Shown here piece after piece: positions 38,307-51,503 of a stretch of 64,000 nucleotides of DNA (its first letter is position 1; each line of letters begins with the position of its first letter). The notes under the pieces were generated by a model, which did no database searches, had not been told where the DNA came from, and was given only the letters and a program-made list of their open reading frames with translations. The stretch is from NCBI GenBank assembly GCA_946699065.1, contig CAMPDV010000441.1, positions 186,001 to 250,000 on the forward strand, read 5' to 3'. Source of the stretch: Loxodes magnus (lineage: Eukaryota; Ciliophora; Karyorelictea; Loxodida; Loxodidae). The position numbers were made by a program, and so were the translations under genes.

Positions 38307-38945
38307 AATTTTTAATTTAATTTAATCTAATTTAACTTTAAAAGAATATTAAGTAACTTAGAATTAAAAATATTCTATTTTATTATAAATAAAATAGAAG
38401 AGTAACTAAGTTTAAGTTATATTATAATCTTTATTTATCTAAATTAGAATTTTTGGATGATGGAAGGGGACAAGATTTACATTATTAGATGAATTCTAGA
38501 ATTTAAAAATAGAAAATGGTTTGATGTCATAAAAAAGATCTAGATAGAGATAAAAAAAGGATTCTATACAAGATAATTATGATAATAAGTTTAATTTAGC
38601 TACTTCTAAATTAATAAGCTTAAATAAAAATATTATAAGTTAATAATATACAATTACTAAAAGCTATTAATAGGATTATAAATTTAGTGTATAATAAATA
38701 ATTTATTATTTTTATGTTTTAAGTTATTTATTCTTGCACAATATTTAAATTTAAAATCTCATAATTTAGCTAATATTAAGATATCCTCACTATAATAATT
38801 AGCTAATGAATAAATAAAAAAGTGATTTTAATACTAATTTTGTTTATTAGATGATTAAATAAATAAATTATTTATTTTTATCTTAACTTTTGTCTTATAT
38901 TAACTTTTAAATTTTAATTATTCTTAAAACTTTATTTATATAAAG
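38307..38945. other. AT-rich spacer
   Basis: No supportable gene between the small zinc-knuckle ORF and the convergent coding region that ends at 38946. Confidence 0.3.
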
Positions 38946-39512
38946 TTAAAAGTTAAGAAGCTTTGTTAAAGCCTTAGTAGCCAGCCATCTGACCTATTCT
39001 ATCAGCTTGTCTCCATTAGTTTGTCTTGAATTTCTACTAGGCTTAGTTAGGCGGTGTAGCACTTCATTAGCGCACCATCCTTTAATATTCTGAATAGTTT
39101 TCATCTTGCATGTAGTCCTAATTATTTCTCCAAGGATTAAGATTTGAATTAAAGAATTTTTTTCTAGAAATTTTTCCGTTTTATGTTGGATATATCCTAA
39201 ATAGTTTTCTAAAAATATCTTATTTATTCTTTCTTTAAATTTCGCTTAGTTAGTAGCAGTATTTTCATTGGTGTTATTTATTGCACACGTAGCATTTTAT
39301 TCTTTTTTTAAACTATTATTCCTGTAACGATTATTTAATTTAAATTTACTACTTAATTTAAATAAACGTTTACTGCTTATTTTAATTTGAGGCTTCATTT
39401 TCTATTTCCATAGGATCTGATTAATTCTGTTATAACGAAAACGGCGTTACCTGAATTTATTATAAAATTTAAAGAATTCTTTGTTCCAGTTTTTTTTCTA
39501 TTTCTTATGATT
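38946..39512 (-). pseudogene. 3' part of an unrecognised gene interrupted by a repeat insertion
   Basis: The minus strand reads a continuous protein-like frame: WNKEFFKFYNKF, then a Lys/Arg/Asn-rich stretch, NATCAINNTNENTATNQAKF, KERINKIFLENYLGYIQHK, EKFLEKNSLIQILILGEIIR, GWCANEVLHRLTKPSR, DKLIEQVRWLATKALTKLLNF. It ends at TAA 38946-38948. The base composition is clearly less AT-rich than its surroundings. I do not recognise the family. The frame is one base off from the probable 5' part at 40045-40340, from which it is separated by a repeat of about 510 bp. It is therefore called broken; an intron is another possibility. Confidence 0.5.
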
Positions 39513-39522
39513 ATTTAATATT

Positions 39523-40032
39523 TTTTAAAACCGCCATAGTTGTTCGAATGTGAACAACAAGGTCGTCTTCATCAGAGGTTGGGGAAGTTAAGTACTCATA
39601 ATCGACTTTATGTCTTCCTCTGCTTTGGTTTGGCCTCGAGACATAAGATTCTTATACCTTCGGCACTGACTCAATTTAAATTTAATTTAATGCTGGAACT
39701 AAAAAGAATAACATTGCGAGCTTCATCAGAGGTGGGGAATTTAAGTACCCATAATTGACACATATCGTCCTCTGCTTTGGTGAGGCAATGAGACACAATC
39801 CTGCCATGTCCTTGGACCTCCAACAAGTAGATAAGATTACGAGTATTCTAAAATTATATCAGTGTTGAACATTTTTATCAGTACTGAATAATTATACCAG
39901 TATTGAACAAGGTTTATCAGTATCTGATAATTTTATCAGTAACAAACATTCTTGTCAGTATGAAACATTTTTTTAAAGAGCTGCGCACCAATGAGAGTGC
40001 TACGCGCTCTATAATCAAATTTATTTATTTAT
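39523..40032 (+). mobile_element. Dispersed repeat of about 510 bp, copy B, with 12 bp target-site duplication
   Basis: Almost the same sequence as 21339-21836 (structure described there). The flanks carry TTATTTAATATT at 39511-39522 and 40033-40044, the expected target duplication. The insertion lies between the two halves of a minus-strand coding region. The 3' end is a TTTA-type simple repeat, as in many SINEs. A plus-strand frame at 39540-39758 exists but is not better than chance; the two copies differ without respect to codon position. Confidence 0.7.
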
Positions 40033-40044
40033 TTATTTAATATT

Positions 40045-40340
40045 GTTTCTCAAGTAAAGACGTTATTAGTTTTTCTAATTTTTCTACTTTATCAGTGAGG
40101 TATCTATTTTTAAACATAAATTCTTTTAATGGCTTAGATAATATTTCTATTTGAGTTTGTGTTGGAAGTTTTTTTAATTCTGGATTTCCAAGTGGTTAAT
40201 ATTCGTCATATCAATCATATTTCTCACTTTCACTAATTGTAATTATTTCGTTTTTTTATTTTTTAGAGAATTTTCCTGTTTAAATGTTTTGTTCAAAGTT
40301 CTGTTATTTCTTAGAAGCTATTTTTTATTTAATATATAAT
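40045..40340 (-). pseudogene. 5' part of the interrupted gene (coiled-coil tail)
   Basis: The minus strand reads KIASKKQQNFEQNIQTGKF, KNEIITISESEKYDWYDEY (Trp = TGA), QPLGNPELKKLPTQTQIEIL, KEFMFKNRYLTDKVEKLEKL, ITSLLEKQY and then meets the target duplication of the 510 bp repeat. The last 30 residues look like a coiled coil. No convincing ATG is seen upstream, so the start is not defined. It may be the upstream half of the coding region at 38946-39512; removal of the repeat leaves the two halves one base out of frame. Confidence 0.45.
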
Positions 40341-42811
40341 AAATGATACTATTTTTATATTTTAAATAAATATAAAATTTTATAGCCTTAAATAATTGTA
40401 GACTACTAAATTAGTTAATATAAAATTTAATTAGATTAAAAAATAAAAATTAATTGCAATATATAAATATAATTTGCTTCTTTTTAATTTAGTTATTAAG
40501 TTAAAAATTATTTAATTGTAGTTTATAGTTTATTTAATATTCAAGAATATTAAAATTTAAAATCAAAAAAACTTTAAGTTCAGCTTTTAAATTATTTTAT
40601 GACTGATCAACTACTGACCAGTTTATTAATGCGATTTTCTTTCCATAATGGCAATCTGAAAAGTTTGGATGTCACATATGTTTAATTTAAATTATCTTCT
40701 AAGAGGTTCAGCTTTTTAGGTGATCTATTTAACATCCTTAATGTTTAATAATATAAATAAAAATTTAAATTAAATATGCTTAAATTAATAAAAAGTATGA
40801 ACTTAGTTTAAAAATGTTAATTTATAGTAAATAATTAGTTTATTTTATTAATCATTTTATTATTTTTAATTAGTTCGTATAATAATTATTGATAATCAAA
40901 TAAATAAAGCCTTCTATCAAGATTATTAATTATTCATTTTAAAAATTTGTATTATTAATCATCAAATTCCCATTAATATTCAAATCCTTAGAAAAAAAAT
41001 TTACTTAATTTGTTAATGCTAAAATACTGATTAAGATATTAAGATCAAAAGTTAAAATTAAATTGAGACTATTAAGAACATATTTTTGATGAAGAGATTA
41101 AATAATACCATTTATATATACAAAATAGATCTAATTAAATTTTATATCTGCAAGAAATTATGGAATACTCTTATTATTTATTGATGAAAGTAAAGGATTT
41201 TTAAATATTTATAATATCGTACTTAAAAATTATAATTAGGAAATAAACTATTTAATATAAATAATATTATACTAAATTTTAATTCTATTTATTTATTTAT
41301 TAAAATTAAAAGTAAAGGGAAAAATAAAGCCTTTAAATAATTTATAGTTGCGTAATAACTAAATACTTATTTAATTAGTAATTTTAAATTATAATTATAA
41401 TAAGCAAAGTTTAAAGTATGAAAATCTATTTTTTCAGATTTTTTATCTTATTTGGTAGTTTTAAGGCTGATTTTTTTAATTTATAAATTGAGTTTAAAAA
41501 GGTAAATTTATAAAAATTTAAGATTAATAGTAATTAACTTTTTATTTTTATTATTCTCTAAATTTCATAAGAAAGAAATTTTCCTTTAAATTAATTAAAT
41601 TTAAATTTATAATAAAAGAAATTTAATAATGTCTATTTGCAAGGCTTTTATAGGCAATATTTAATTATAAGAAAGAGGATTATTGCAAATGTTTATTTCG
41701 CTACAAATATAAAATAGGACTATTTGTAAAATATTTTTAATTTTATTAGATATTTTACTTCTAATGTCTATAACTAAATAATTTTTCTCTTAATTATAGT
41801 AGGCCTATAATTAATTACATCAGATTTATATAATTTTGCTATATTTATTTAATAAATTGTCTCTTGTATACAGTATCTAGGCTATTTTCCTTCAAATCCT
41901 TTTATCATTATTAATTAATTTGCTTCTATTACTACCTAGAAAGATCTTATTTTAGTTTTTTATCTTAGAATTTCTAGCTTTCTTAATGCTATTATGCTTA
42001 TATGTTAATTTCATATTTACTTTTCTATTTTCATCTTTATCTTTCTACATTAATCCAAAAATTTGTTGTTTTAGATGTAATGATTAGACTACCTATTTTA
42101 AGGATTTTTAAGAGTAAAGAATATCACTATTGTGATAAAAATAGCTTAATTTGTATTTTTTATTCGTACTTTAGCTTTTTAAGCATTTCTAGCAACATAT
42201 CTTTAGACTTTATAATAATAAAATATTTCCTTTTTATTGTTTTATTTTAACTCTACTATTATAATTTAAAAGGAACGAATAAAGTTCTTAATAGAGGTTC
42301 TCTACAATAGGAATAGAAAAGTTCTAGCATTAAAATATCTTGATAGAGATATTAGGTAAGTAGCTTATAAATTTAATTACTCTTAATCAATTAAACATAG
42401 CTAAATCTTGATTTACTCTTGCTAAATACTACAGCATAAATTATCAAACATTAGAAGAGTTACTTAAATTTAATTTACTTGATATAGTAAAGCAAAAATT
42501 AATATCCTATATTTAGATAAGATTAAATAACTGAATAATTAGTTAGAGATATCTAAAAATAGCTTAAGCTATCATTAAAGACATTAAGCAAAATGCTAAG
42601 TATTTTAATATTTATGTTCAAGTTAACTTATATTTCTATTTAGATAGAATATACTCTTTAGAATAAGGTAATTAATAGAAATATTATATTTCAAACCTCT
42701 TAAATAATAAATACAATTCATTAATCAAGTAATAGCCAGGGATAAGAGCTTAATATCTCATTATACTATTGTAGATTTAGATTTAAGCTATGGATTAATT
42801 AAATTTTAACA
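40341..42811. other. AT-rich spacer
   Basis: Very AT-rich. The plus-strand frame 42002-42250 is hydrophobic, low-complexity and unsupported. No gene is called. Confidence 0.3.
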
Positions 42812-42883
42812 GGTTGTTTGGTCTAGTGGTATGATTCTCGCTTAGGGTGCGAGAGGTCCCGGGTTCAATTCCCGGAACAGCCC
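42812..42883 (+). tRNA. tRNA-Pro (anticodon AGG), second copy
   Basis: Identical in sequence to the gene at 17620-17691, in the opposite orientation. The discriminator C is followed directly by TTTTT, a clear Pol III terminator. Flanking sequences of the two copies are not similar, so this is not part of a recent large duplication. Confidence 0.95.
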
Positions 42884-43889
42884 TTTTTGATATATATTTA
42901 AATTAATTTAAAGTATCAAAGCATGCTTATTCTTTCTACTTCTGTAACTTACTAAAGTATTTTTATACTAATAAATTAATACCTTAGATTTATAAGAACT
43001 ATAAATATATTTATATCCTTAGTATAGGAAACTCATACTAAATGCTAATAAATAGTTAAAGAAGAAGTAAGCAAACCAATTAATTAAGATAGTAATTATA
43101 TAACTTTATATACTTTAAGGTATTAAGTATGAACTTTAGATTGTAACTAATCTATTGCTATTTGCTTTTATAATAGACAAATAAATCTAAAAGGAATATT
43201 AAGAATTAATTAAGAGATATATATTTTATTATTTATACAACAAACTAAATTTATTTGCTTAGAATCTACGAAAACTCTATTATTAGCTATCAAACCTAAA
43301 AGTTTCCTGAAAAAATTCAGTTGAGTGCTAAAAAGCAAATAATCTTCACTCTTTAGTTAGAATTAGTTGCAATGCTTCTTGTTAAAAATATCATAGCAAT
43401 GAAAGTTAATTATGTCAATAAGCTTATAAATAAGATAGGATAGTAAAAAAGACTGCTTGTAACTAACTTCTTTAGAATTGCATTCATGGAAATATTTAAA
43501 TTATTTTTATAATAATTAGATTATTATAAAAAATAAAGGAAAATTGATACAAACGGTTGTCAAATGTAAATTATTTATCTTGCTTTATAAAAATAAAAAA
43601 TCTGAAACAAATTAAATCAACGACAAGAGTCGAAAATATCAATTGATCCTAAGCATTTAAATCTAACTAAATAAACAGAAAATAAATTAAAAAAAATATT
43701 TCGCAATTAGACTGATAAATTTTAGAGAGCAAGAGAGATTTTAGAATATATATAACTAGAAGAACTTTTAATAATATTTATCTGTATTATGATTTAGCTA
43801 CTACTTAATATAACTAATTTCGATTTGCTTTTTATAAATGTCTTTCAAAACTTATTAAGCCTTACTAATATTTTTCATTATCTTATTAT
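42884..43889. other. AT-rich spacer
   Basis: No supportable gene between the tRNA-Pro gene and relic B. Confidence 0.3.
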
Positions 43890-44506
43890 ACTTTCTTCTA
43901 AGGATGAAAATCAAAATTTATTATATATTGTTCAAATATTGCGGAGGAAATAATCAAGTTAGAATTATTTAAATGTTTGAAGTTCTTATTGCTAAACAAC
44001 TTGAAATTGATATAACTATTTTCGTACTTAGTAAACTTTTATTATCCACGAATTTTCAGATCTTTTAAGTCTAAAGTAACATTAGCAAGATTTATTTGTA
44101 TATCAAAGTCTAAACAAAAATTTAAGCTTTTTTTTGGTAGCAAATTGGTAATTCGTTATTATCTTTGCATTCTATAAAAGGTTATATTGTAATTACTTTT
44201 GGTCCTTTTCATTCAGAATCGCCTCTTAAAGTTTCACATCTTTTACTACTAGAATCACTTGTTAAGCAATGCAGCTGATGATCATGTGATGAAATAAAGA
44301 TTTCTATTTATTGATTTTCCTATATTTAATAAAGGGTATCTGATATAGATGTGAAAGGATATTATTTAGTTCCATTCGATACGTCTAGTTAGAGCTCGTC
44401 AAATACTTCCTGTTGCTACATAGATTTATCTTACCTCTCCTTTGGAAGGAGAAATAAAGAAAAACCAAGTAACGATAAAGATTATAAATCCTTTTTCTTA
44501 CAACAT
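43890..44506 (-). pseudogene. N-terminal relic of the large membrane-protein family (B)
   Basis: From the ATG complementary to 44504-44506: a hydrophobic leader (MLQEKGFIIFIVTWFFFISP), then after a shift of about two bases DELQLDVSNGTKQYPFTSIS, HDHQLHCL, CETLRGDSEWKGPKVIT and ELPICYQK. After a second shift, LDLKDLKIRGQQ (cf. IIQNLIISGEQ) and NFKHLNNSNLIISSAIFEQY (cf. NFIKMDQSNLTIYRTILRDF) follow. It thus covers about the first 200 residues of the family, without the Pmp repeats. Trp in SEW is TGA. With two frameshifts it is probably dead. Relic A at 14.5 kb is its closest relative here. Confidence 0.7.
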
Positions 44507-46542
44507 TTTATCAATCAATAATAGTTAAAATGAATAATTTAAGCTATTTCCTAATTTAAAACTTATATCTGCTTAAGACTTTTTAATCTCTAAGAATTTA
44601 ATTTTAAATAACCAAAGAAAAGCTTTTTTATTAGTAATATACTTAAATAAGTAATAGGCTATTTAGATAAAACAAGCTTTTAGAATTATTTAAGTTATTT
44701 TATAATATTTCATTAATTTAAGCAAATTAGTTTATCTATTATCTAAGCTATTTAGCTTCAAATTAAAAAACCCCATTTTTTAATAAATTTTATAGGAATT
44801 TTGGCTAAACTATTAAATAAGGTGAAATTAAATAAAAAGAAATAGTTCTAAATAAATAAAAATTGTTAGCAGTATATCTTAATTAAGATTTTATTTTGGA
44901 AATAAAAATTCGAAAATTATAAATAAAAAACCTACTTGAATAATCAAATACTTCCTAATAATAATAGAACAAACCTAGTATAAAATTAACACCATAAGGA
45001 TAGATTATAATAGTAACTATAAAGAATTAAATAAATACAAATTACTGTAAAGTTTCCTAGATAAAATAAGTCTTTTATGATTTACAATTATTTACAATTT
45101 GCATTTTTCAAAACATCTAATTATATAGGAGAAAAATTATTCAAGTTTATGAATCATTGAGTTACGTTGACTAACTCGCATAATTTTTAAATTAAAAATA
45201 TTCAAACTTTTATTTAAAAAAATATAATAAAGAATAAATAAATTATTACAGTTGAAAAATAGAAAAAACTATAAAGGAAGTTTATAATACACTAACTAGA
45301 ATAAAAATTTTCTTTTAGCTTTTACAAATTAAATTTCAAGTTTAAAAAATCCCTTATTTAAATACATAATGCTTGCTCATAAATTTATTTTTAGATAAAA
45401 ATAAATGATAATAAGCATATTCTCATTGATCATTTAATCCTTTTAAATTAAATTTACTTTTATCAATATGAATTTGATTAAGTTTGATGAATTTTTATCT
45501 CAATAAAAAATATTAAAAATTTAGAAACTTTTTGCCTAAAAATATTTTATATATTTATCTTAATATTTAACTTATTAACTTGTATATCTAGCAATAAATT
45601 AATAAATTCAATGAAATTTAATTGTTTCTGATAATTTATCTTTTCTATTAGAACAAATTTCTAAAACTTTTTTATTTTTTAATGCATTTTATTTTTATCA
45701 AGGTTATTTGATATATTCCTATAATGGTACTAGCAACTTTAATCAACTGAAACTGTTTTTGCTTATAAATTTTAAAGAATATTACATTAAAATTTTATGA
45801 ATATTCTATTTTTATAATAACTTAAAATAAATAATATTTGCTTGGTATAATCTTAAGCTAAGTTTAAATATTTTATTTTTATTATTAGTTTATGATATAG
45901 CAAATTTAAGATAAAAATAAATATTTTTAATTATTTGGACAAAAAATAGGAATAATTGATGGATCCTTGCTACACTAAACTAAAAAAATCTATTAAATAA
46001 AATTATCAAAATTCAAATCCTAAAAAATCTTTGAAAATCTCATAGTTACATGTAATCTAAAATATTTCTCTTTTTTAAATATTACCTGTCAATGTAAAAT
46101 ATCTAATTTAAATTTATGTTTACTTGTTAGGTTACTCTTTAGAACATTTATAATTATATTTAGATTTTTTTTAATAATTTTACATTTCGTCAGTAGTTTA
46201 ATTTCTCATAAAGCAAGTCATTTCATTTTGTTATTAATAACTTTTGACTCTCGTTTATTATAATTCTTCTAGTAACCTATTAATTTAACAGATAATTTAA
46301 GTAAATATCTAATCTTTATTTATAAATTGATTTGCTATAAATCTTTTTGTGTTATTTCATTATACAGTGATGATCCTATTAAAGAAGGAATCACTTAAAT
46401 TTATTATAGATATCTAAATTACAATTTTTATTGATATTTATATCTTGCTTTAGAAATAATTATTTAAATTAGATACTTTTTAACTTATTCTTACTAAGTC
46501 AAAAGAATTTGCCTTTCATCATTTATTTAAACTTTTAAAAAA
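44507..46542. other. AT-rich spacer
   Basis: No gene, repeat or RNA recognised. Confidence 0.3.
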
Positions 46543-46616
46543 TGGTCACAGTGAGTCTCGAACTCACGACCTCTGCGTTATTAGCACAGCGCTCTAACCA
46601 GCTGAGCTATGCGACC
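46543..46616 (-). tRNA. tRNA-Ile (anticodon AAT)
   Basis: The reverse strand folds as a full cloverleaf of 74 nt. The acceptor GGTCGCA pairs with TGTGACC, the D arm is TAGCTCAGCTGGTTAGAGCG, the anticodon stem CTGTG/CGCAG (one mismatch-tolerant pair) encloses CTAATAA (anticodon AAT), and the T arm is GTGAGTTCGAGACTCAC. The discriminator is A, followed by six T residues. Confidence 0.95.
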
Positions 46617-49409
46617 TTTTATTAATATTTTATCTATTCTTTATATACACTCCTTATATTTTCTTTACCTTATAAAGACATTAGCTTACAATTATCTTTT
46701 TCTTTATTTCTAAGCAAATAAAATTTGATTTTTAATAAAAATTATTTTATATTTTAATATATTTGGGCAACTAATTTTAGAATTTTTTACCACTTTTAAA
46801 ATTATAAACACCAAACTTTGTATAATTTAAGCTTGTGCTTTTAAATTAAATCTCTTAAATAGCTATTATAATTTAGATTACTATCTTATTGAATGTTTCA
46901 GAAGTTAAATAACCATTTATCTTCTTTATTGCTTTTTAAATATTTTAACTACCATTAGTTTTTAATTATTTGAATTAAGATATTAATACTCTTATTATTT
47001 TCCTAAATATTTTACTAGTTTCTTGGTTATTGATAGTTCTGAGATAATAATAACTTTATTCAATTTAGGAAATGCTTCATTAATTTATAGTAGTAGAAAG
47101 AAATATCTTTTTTGAATACTTTATATTATTAAAAAGTATTTAAAGGATTTTTTCAGGGAATTTATAGAGATCTCTCATTCTTAAATGAAAAACATAGTTC
47201 TAGAGATATTAAACTAATTATATACATTTAATTTGCTTTGCCTTTTATAAACATTTATTTAGCTAAGATAGAGTTTAAAATACTATTTACCATATTGAAG
47301 AATTATAGAAGGAAGAATCAAAATTTTTAAATATTAGACTAGCTTATAAAATAAATATAGGTACTAAATTAGCTAAAATAGGAAGATTTTTTAGTTAAAA
47401 AATAATTTAAAGTTAATTTAGTGTAAAAATACATTATAAGGGAAAGAACTCTTCTTAAAAAAATAAAAAAATAGATAATTATTAGCTAATATACAAAATG
47501 ATATCATAAAAGTTATTTAAATTTTAAAATTAATGAGAAAAATTTAACTTTTACATTCATAGTTAAAAACATTATTTAATTATTGAAAGATATATTAAAC
47601 TCAATAATTAGTTAGAAAGGATTTCGTTTTGACTTAGAAAATGAATATAACTTGTATGAAAAAATTAAATGATTAAGCTAAACATTAAGAAATTCGTTAT
47701 TATTTCTCTTATTAGTTATTCTTTTTGTAAATCTTCGAATGGAGTTCTATATTATAAAAGTGAGTAAAATCTTTTAAAATTTTATTTTTTTTAATTTATA
47801 AATATCTTTCCTAATATAAAAGGGCTTTAGAGAAAAACAATAGCAAAAGTAACTTAAATTCGTAATTATTTAAGTCTATTATACTTCTTTTAATGTTAAA
47901 AAGCAAGGAATTTATTACTAGCTATCATATTTGATTCTTGCATAATTTTAAAAACTTATTTAAGTTTATAAATCGTATGATAGCTTAGATAAATTATATT
48001 TAAAATTATAAAGAAGTAAAAACATTAAAAAAATTAAAAGAGTCAGCGGAAAATTTTGCCAAGTTCTCTTAGATTACGAAAAATAATTTAGACCATTAAT
48101 ATTCTTAAACTATTATACAATTATACTTAAAATGAAAAAGGTAATCTAACTGAAAGATTGACTTAATAGATCTGTTATACTCATTCATTTAACCTATTAA
48201 AAGTTTATAAAAAGTATGTAAAATAATTCAGAAAGAAGCATATTCCGTTAATTAAAAATAAAAGCTATACATTTATATAATTTTTTTAATTTCGCTAAAA
48301 GAAATTCTATAATCAAAGCCAAAAATTAATAATTAAGCAACTATTTAGAGTAACCTAGAAATTATATAAGAATCTCAGAAATCTAACATGTTAGAAATAT
48401 TTATTTATAAAGATATTATAAAAGCATAAATATCAAATTAAATTGGATTCTAAACTTTAGAGATTATTACTAAAATCCTTTCTATATTCTTTTTATTTTT
48501 CTCTTGTATTTTTCATTTAAAATTTCTTCGATATGTAAAATGATTTTAGTAAATCAATAGCTAAAAATGATTTAAATAAGAACTATGTATGATTTATTTA
48601 ACTTACAATTAAATTAATTAAAAAAAGTTCGGCAAAATTATTTTCCATTGTTTTGGAATTAGATATGCATTACTTTTCGCAGTTATGAACTTTATCCTTT
48701 AAATTATTATTTTATAAATCTATTTATGCTTAATTGATTATTATTTTTAGTTAAAAAATCAAATAAAAACATAAAATCTGACATAGCTTTTTTATTTTGG
48801 ACTAAAACCCTTAATTGTAAACTAACAACAAAAAATTCCAAAGTACATTTTATTTGGTAATCCACTTTGGAGAAGCTCTATGTTTATTATGCTTCTACTT
48901 AAAATTTTACTTGTATTTAATTTAGATTATAAATTTAAGGTAAAGTGAAATTGATTTAAAGTTTAGGAAAATTCATGAAAAACATTGTTTCTTTTAATAA
49001 AGTTTCACTAATTTTTATCTTAATTTGATATAATGGGTTATAGTCTATGATTTATAAATTTAATATATTTTATTTTATTTTTAATTAAATTTACTATTAA
49101 CATCAGATTCTTAAATTTTTCTTAATTTCTTCAGACAATTGATTAAATATAGACTTATTACGTACTTTAATATTCTAAGAAATTTAGATATTCGTAAATT
49201 ATAAACTTAGTCTTCTTTGAAAATTTGCTTAATTATAATAGAAATTTTAGTTTCGACTGTCTATATAATTTGAAAGTTAGGCTTTAATATTAAATATCAT
49301 TTATAAGAAATCTAAGCTTTAAATTATAAAAATTTTTAATTTAAGTTTATAGCTTCTTTGGCTTTCATTTCTTAAATCTTAATTATTAAGAATAAAGTTT
49401 TTATTCTTT
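46617..49409. other. AT-rich spacer
   Basis: No supportable feature. Confidence 0.3.
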
Positions 49410-49841
49410 ATTCTCAACAATTCTTCATCTTCGTTTTTTTCAACCTTTTTGTCTTTAATTCTGCTTCTAAAAATGCTTTATAAAATTAATAATCACAAAC
49501 TTATGTCTTTTATATTTGGGTCTGCTAATATTCATATCCCTAATTTCTTCTATGTATTAGTGCTAAATTACTTTACTACTAAAAAGAACTAAGAAATTTT
49601 TAATAATATGTTTGAATATCTCTTATATAGGGATATTATTACCTATTTAATTAGCTAATGCGTCTAAACCTTAAAATAGAATACCACAAAAGATGATTTA
49701 GAGTTACTAATGAATATTCTACTAAATGTTTAGAACTAATTATCTAGATATTAACTTCCAATCTTCTAATTACTTAACTAAATCTTTTTTTAATTTGCTG
49801 CTACTGATAAATATCGACCGTATTTGCGATTTAATGCACAT
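49410..49841 (-). pseudogene. Possible decayed gene of unknown family
   Basis: From an ATG complementary to 49839-49841 the minus strand reads a coherent frame: SSKLKKDLVKQLEDWKLISR, LFQGLDALANQIGNNIPIQE, IFKHIIKNFLVLFSSKV, YIEEIRDMNISRPKYKRHKF. It continues, after an apparent one-base shift, with QFYKAFLEAELKTKRLKKTK. The peptide looks like a soluble helical protein and the composition is slightly less AT-rich than its surroundings. No family is recognised and open frames are cheap under this code, so support is limited. Confidence 0.3.
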
Positions 49842-51503
49842 TATACATTTCTAATATACAGAATTTATTATGTAAACTCAGGAAAGCTAGTATAATTTAG
49901 ATGGCTTTTAAAGGAAATAGAAATTTAGTAAATAAATTTGATGAAGTTAAGAATTAAAGTTTAAAGCATTAAGCCATCTCTTTTATATAAAACATCAAAT
50001 AGTTACAAAATAGAAAATCTAATGCTAGGTAATAAGTTTTTACTATATATAACCTTTACAAATGCTTTTCATTATTAACTTAACTTACAATATCCTTTCC
50101 ACTAGTTAAAATTTTCTTTGTTACCTTATCTTTCAGAATTTTTTAAATAAAAAAAACTGATATAGAAAATCTGATTGCTATATGTACTAAGTAACTGAAG
50201 AAAAGCAAAATAAGGTAGTGTTATTTAAAGTTGAATAAACATAATAAAAGCTTATGTTTTAAGTATAAGATAAGAATCTATTTCTTTTTATTATTATTTT
50301 GAAATAAATGTGAATTAATTTATAAAATCATATACTCAGGTTGCCTTATATAGTTTTAGTTATTACAGCCAAATTTTAAATTGTAAGCAATATTCTTTTT
50401 AGTTATATAATTTTAGGAAAATAAGGATTAGAGTTATAGAGATAAAAAGTCTTTATTTATGTGAAATGCTTGGATAAATCCTATCATATAATAGAGGTAA
50501 TTTATTTTATATTTTAATATGTTAAAGCTCATGATAATAAGCTTAAGTTTCTCAAAAAAGACAAAATAGAAATCTATTTATAGATATAGCAATTTGATTT
50601 AACTTAATTAAATTTAAAGTGTATTCTATAACTAATAAATAAGAAATTAAATTAGAATAAAATTAAATATCTAAGTTGCTGTTTAGTTTTAAATTTTACA
50701 ATCATTCAAGAGATGCTATTAAAGATAGAAAAATTATTAGGGAAGATAAAATTTGTTTCTAATAATGAAAGCTATCCAATAACTGTATGTTGCTAATAAA
50801 TTATTTTATAAATAACTAGTTGAGATTATGTTTTAAAGCTAACTTTTATATAAAGAATCTATTAGCTCTAATTTTTATATAATTAGGAATAAATCCTGAA
50901 GTAGAAAAGCATTGAAAGTTTTAATTTAAGTAATTATTATTTTTTAATTTCCTTTTGTAATAAAGAAACAGACTTATTAATTTCAAACTAATATAATAAG
51001 CAATGCTAGCTTGGATTGTCTAACATTTTATTAAGTTAAAACAAATATAATTTTTATCTCAACAGGATGAAAGGTTAAAGACTTATTTATTATAGTTTAT
51101 AGAGATAAAGCAATCAAACTGAAATTTTTTAATAGCTAATTTGTTATATAATAGAATCTAAAATTCTTCTTATAACTTTAGTTAAAAGTATTAGGAAATT
51201 ATAGCTAAAATTAAAATAAAGAATAAAATGCTTTTATTAATTAAGACTTATATTTGCTTCATTCCATCCGATGTAATTATTTAAACTTTTTCTATAAATA
51301 TTAATTTATTCCAACACCTTCAAATCATGGTGTCTTCCTTATTCTTTTTCATATCTTTAAATCTAATTTTTTATATTTTAAGATTCCATTCCTTGCTAAA
51401 TGCTACATCTTAAAAATAATTATTTTACCTTTAATCTAAAATTTGGAAAAAATTATATTTATAGATGTAAATTAAATTTTATTTTATGTGGTATTTTATT
51501 TTA
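49842..51503. other. AT-rich spacer
   Basis: Nothing supportable. A short protein-like stretch on the minus strand at about 51260-51415 has no match. Confidence 0.3.

Noticed and set aside
39045..39075. Apparent further copy of the GC-rich hairpin (GGTGCGCTAATGAAGTGCTACACC)
   Set aside because: It lies in the coding frame GWCANEVLHRL of the interrupted gene; the resemblance is short and more simply explained by chance.
39540..39758. Plus-strand ORF of 72 codons in the 510 bp repeat
   Set aside because: Differences between the two repeat copies ignore codon position, and the opposite strand is equally open.
42002..42250. Hydrophobic plus-strand ORF of 82 codons
   Set aside because: Low-complexity Phe/Leu/Ile/Ser peptide from AT-rich DNA, with no homologue or boundary.
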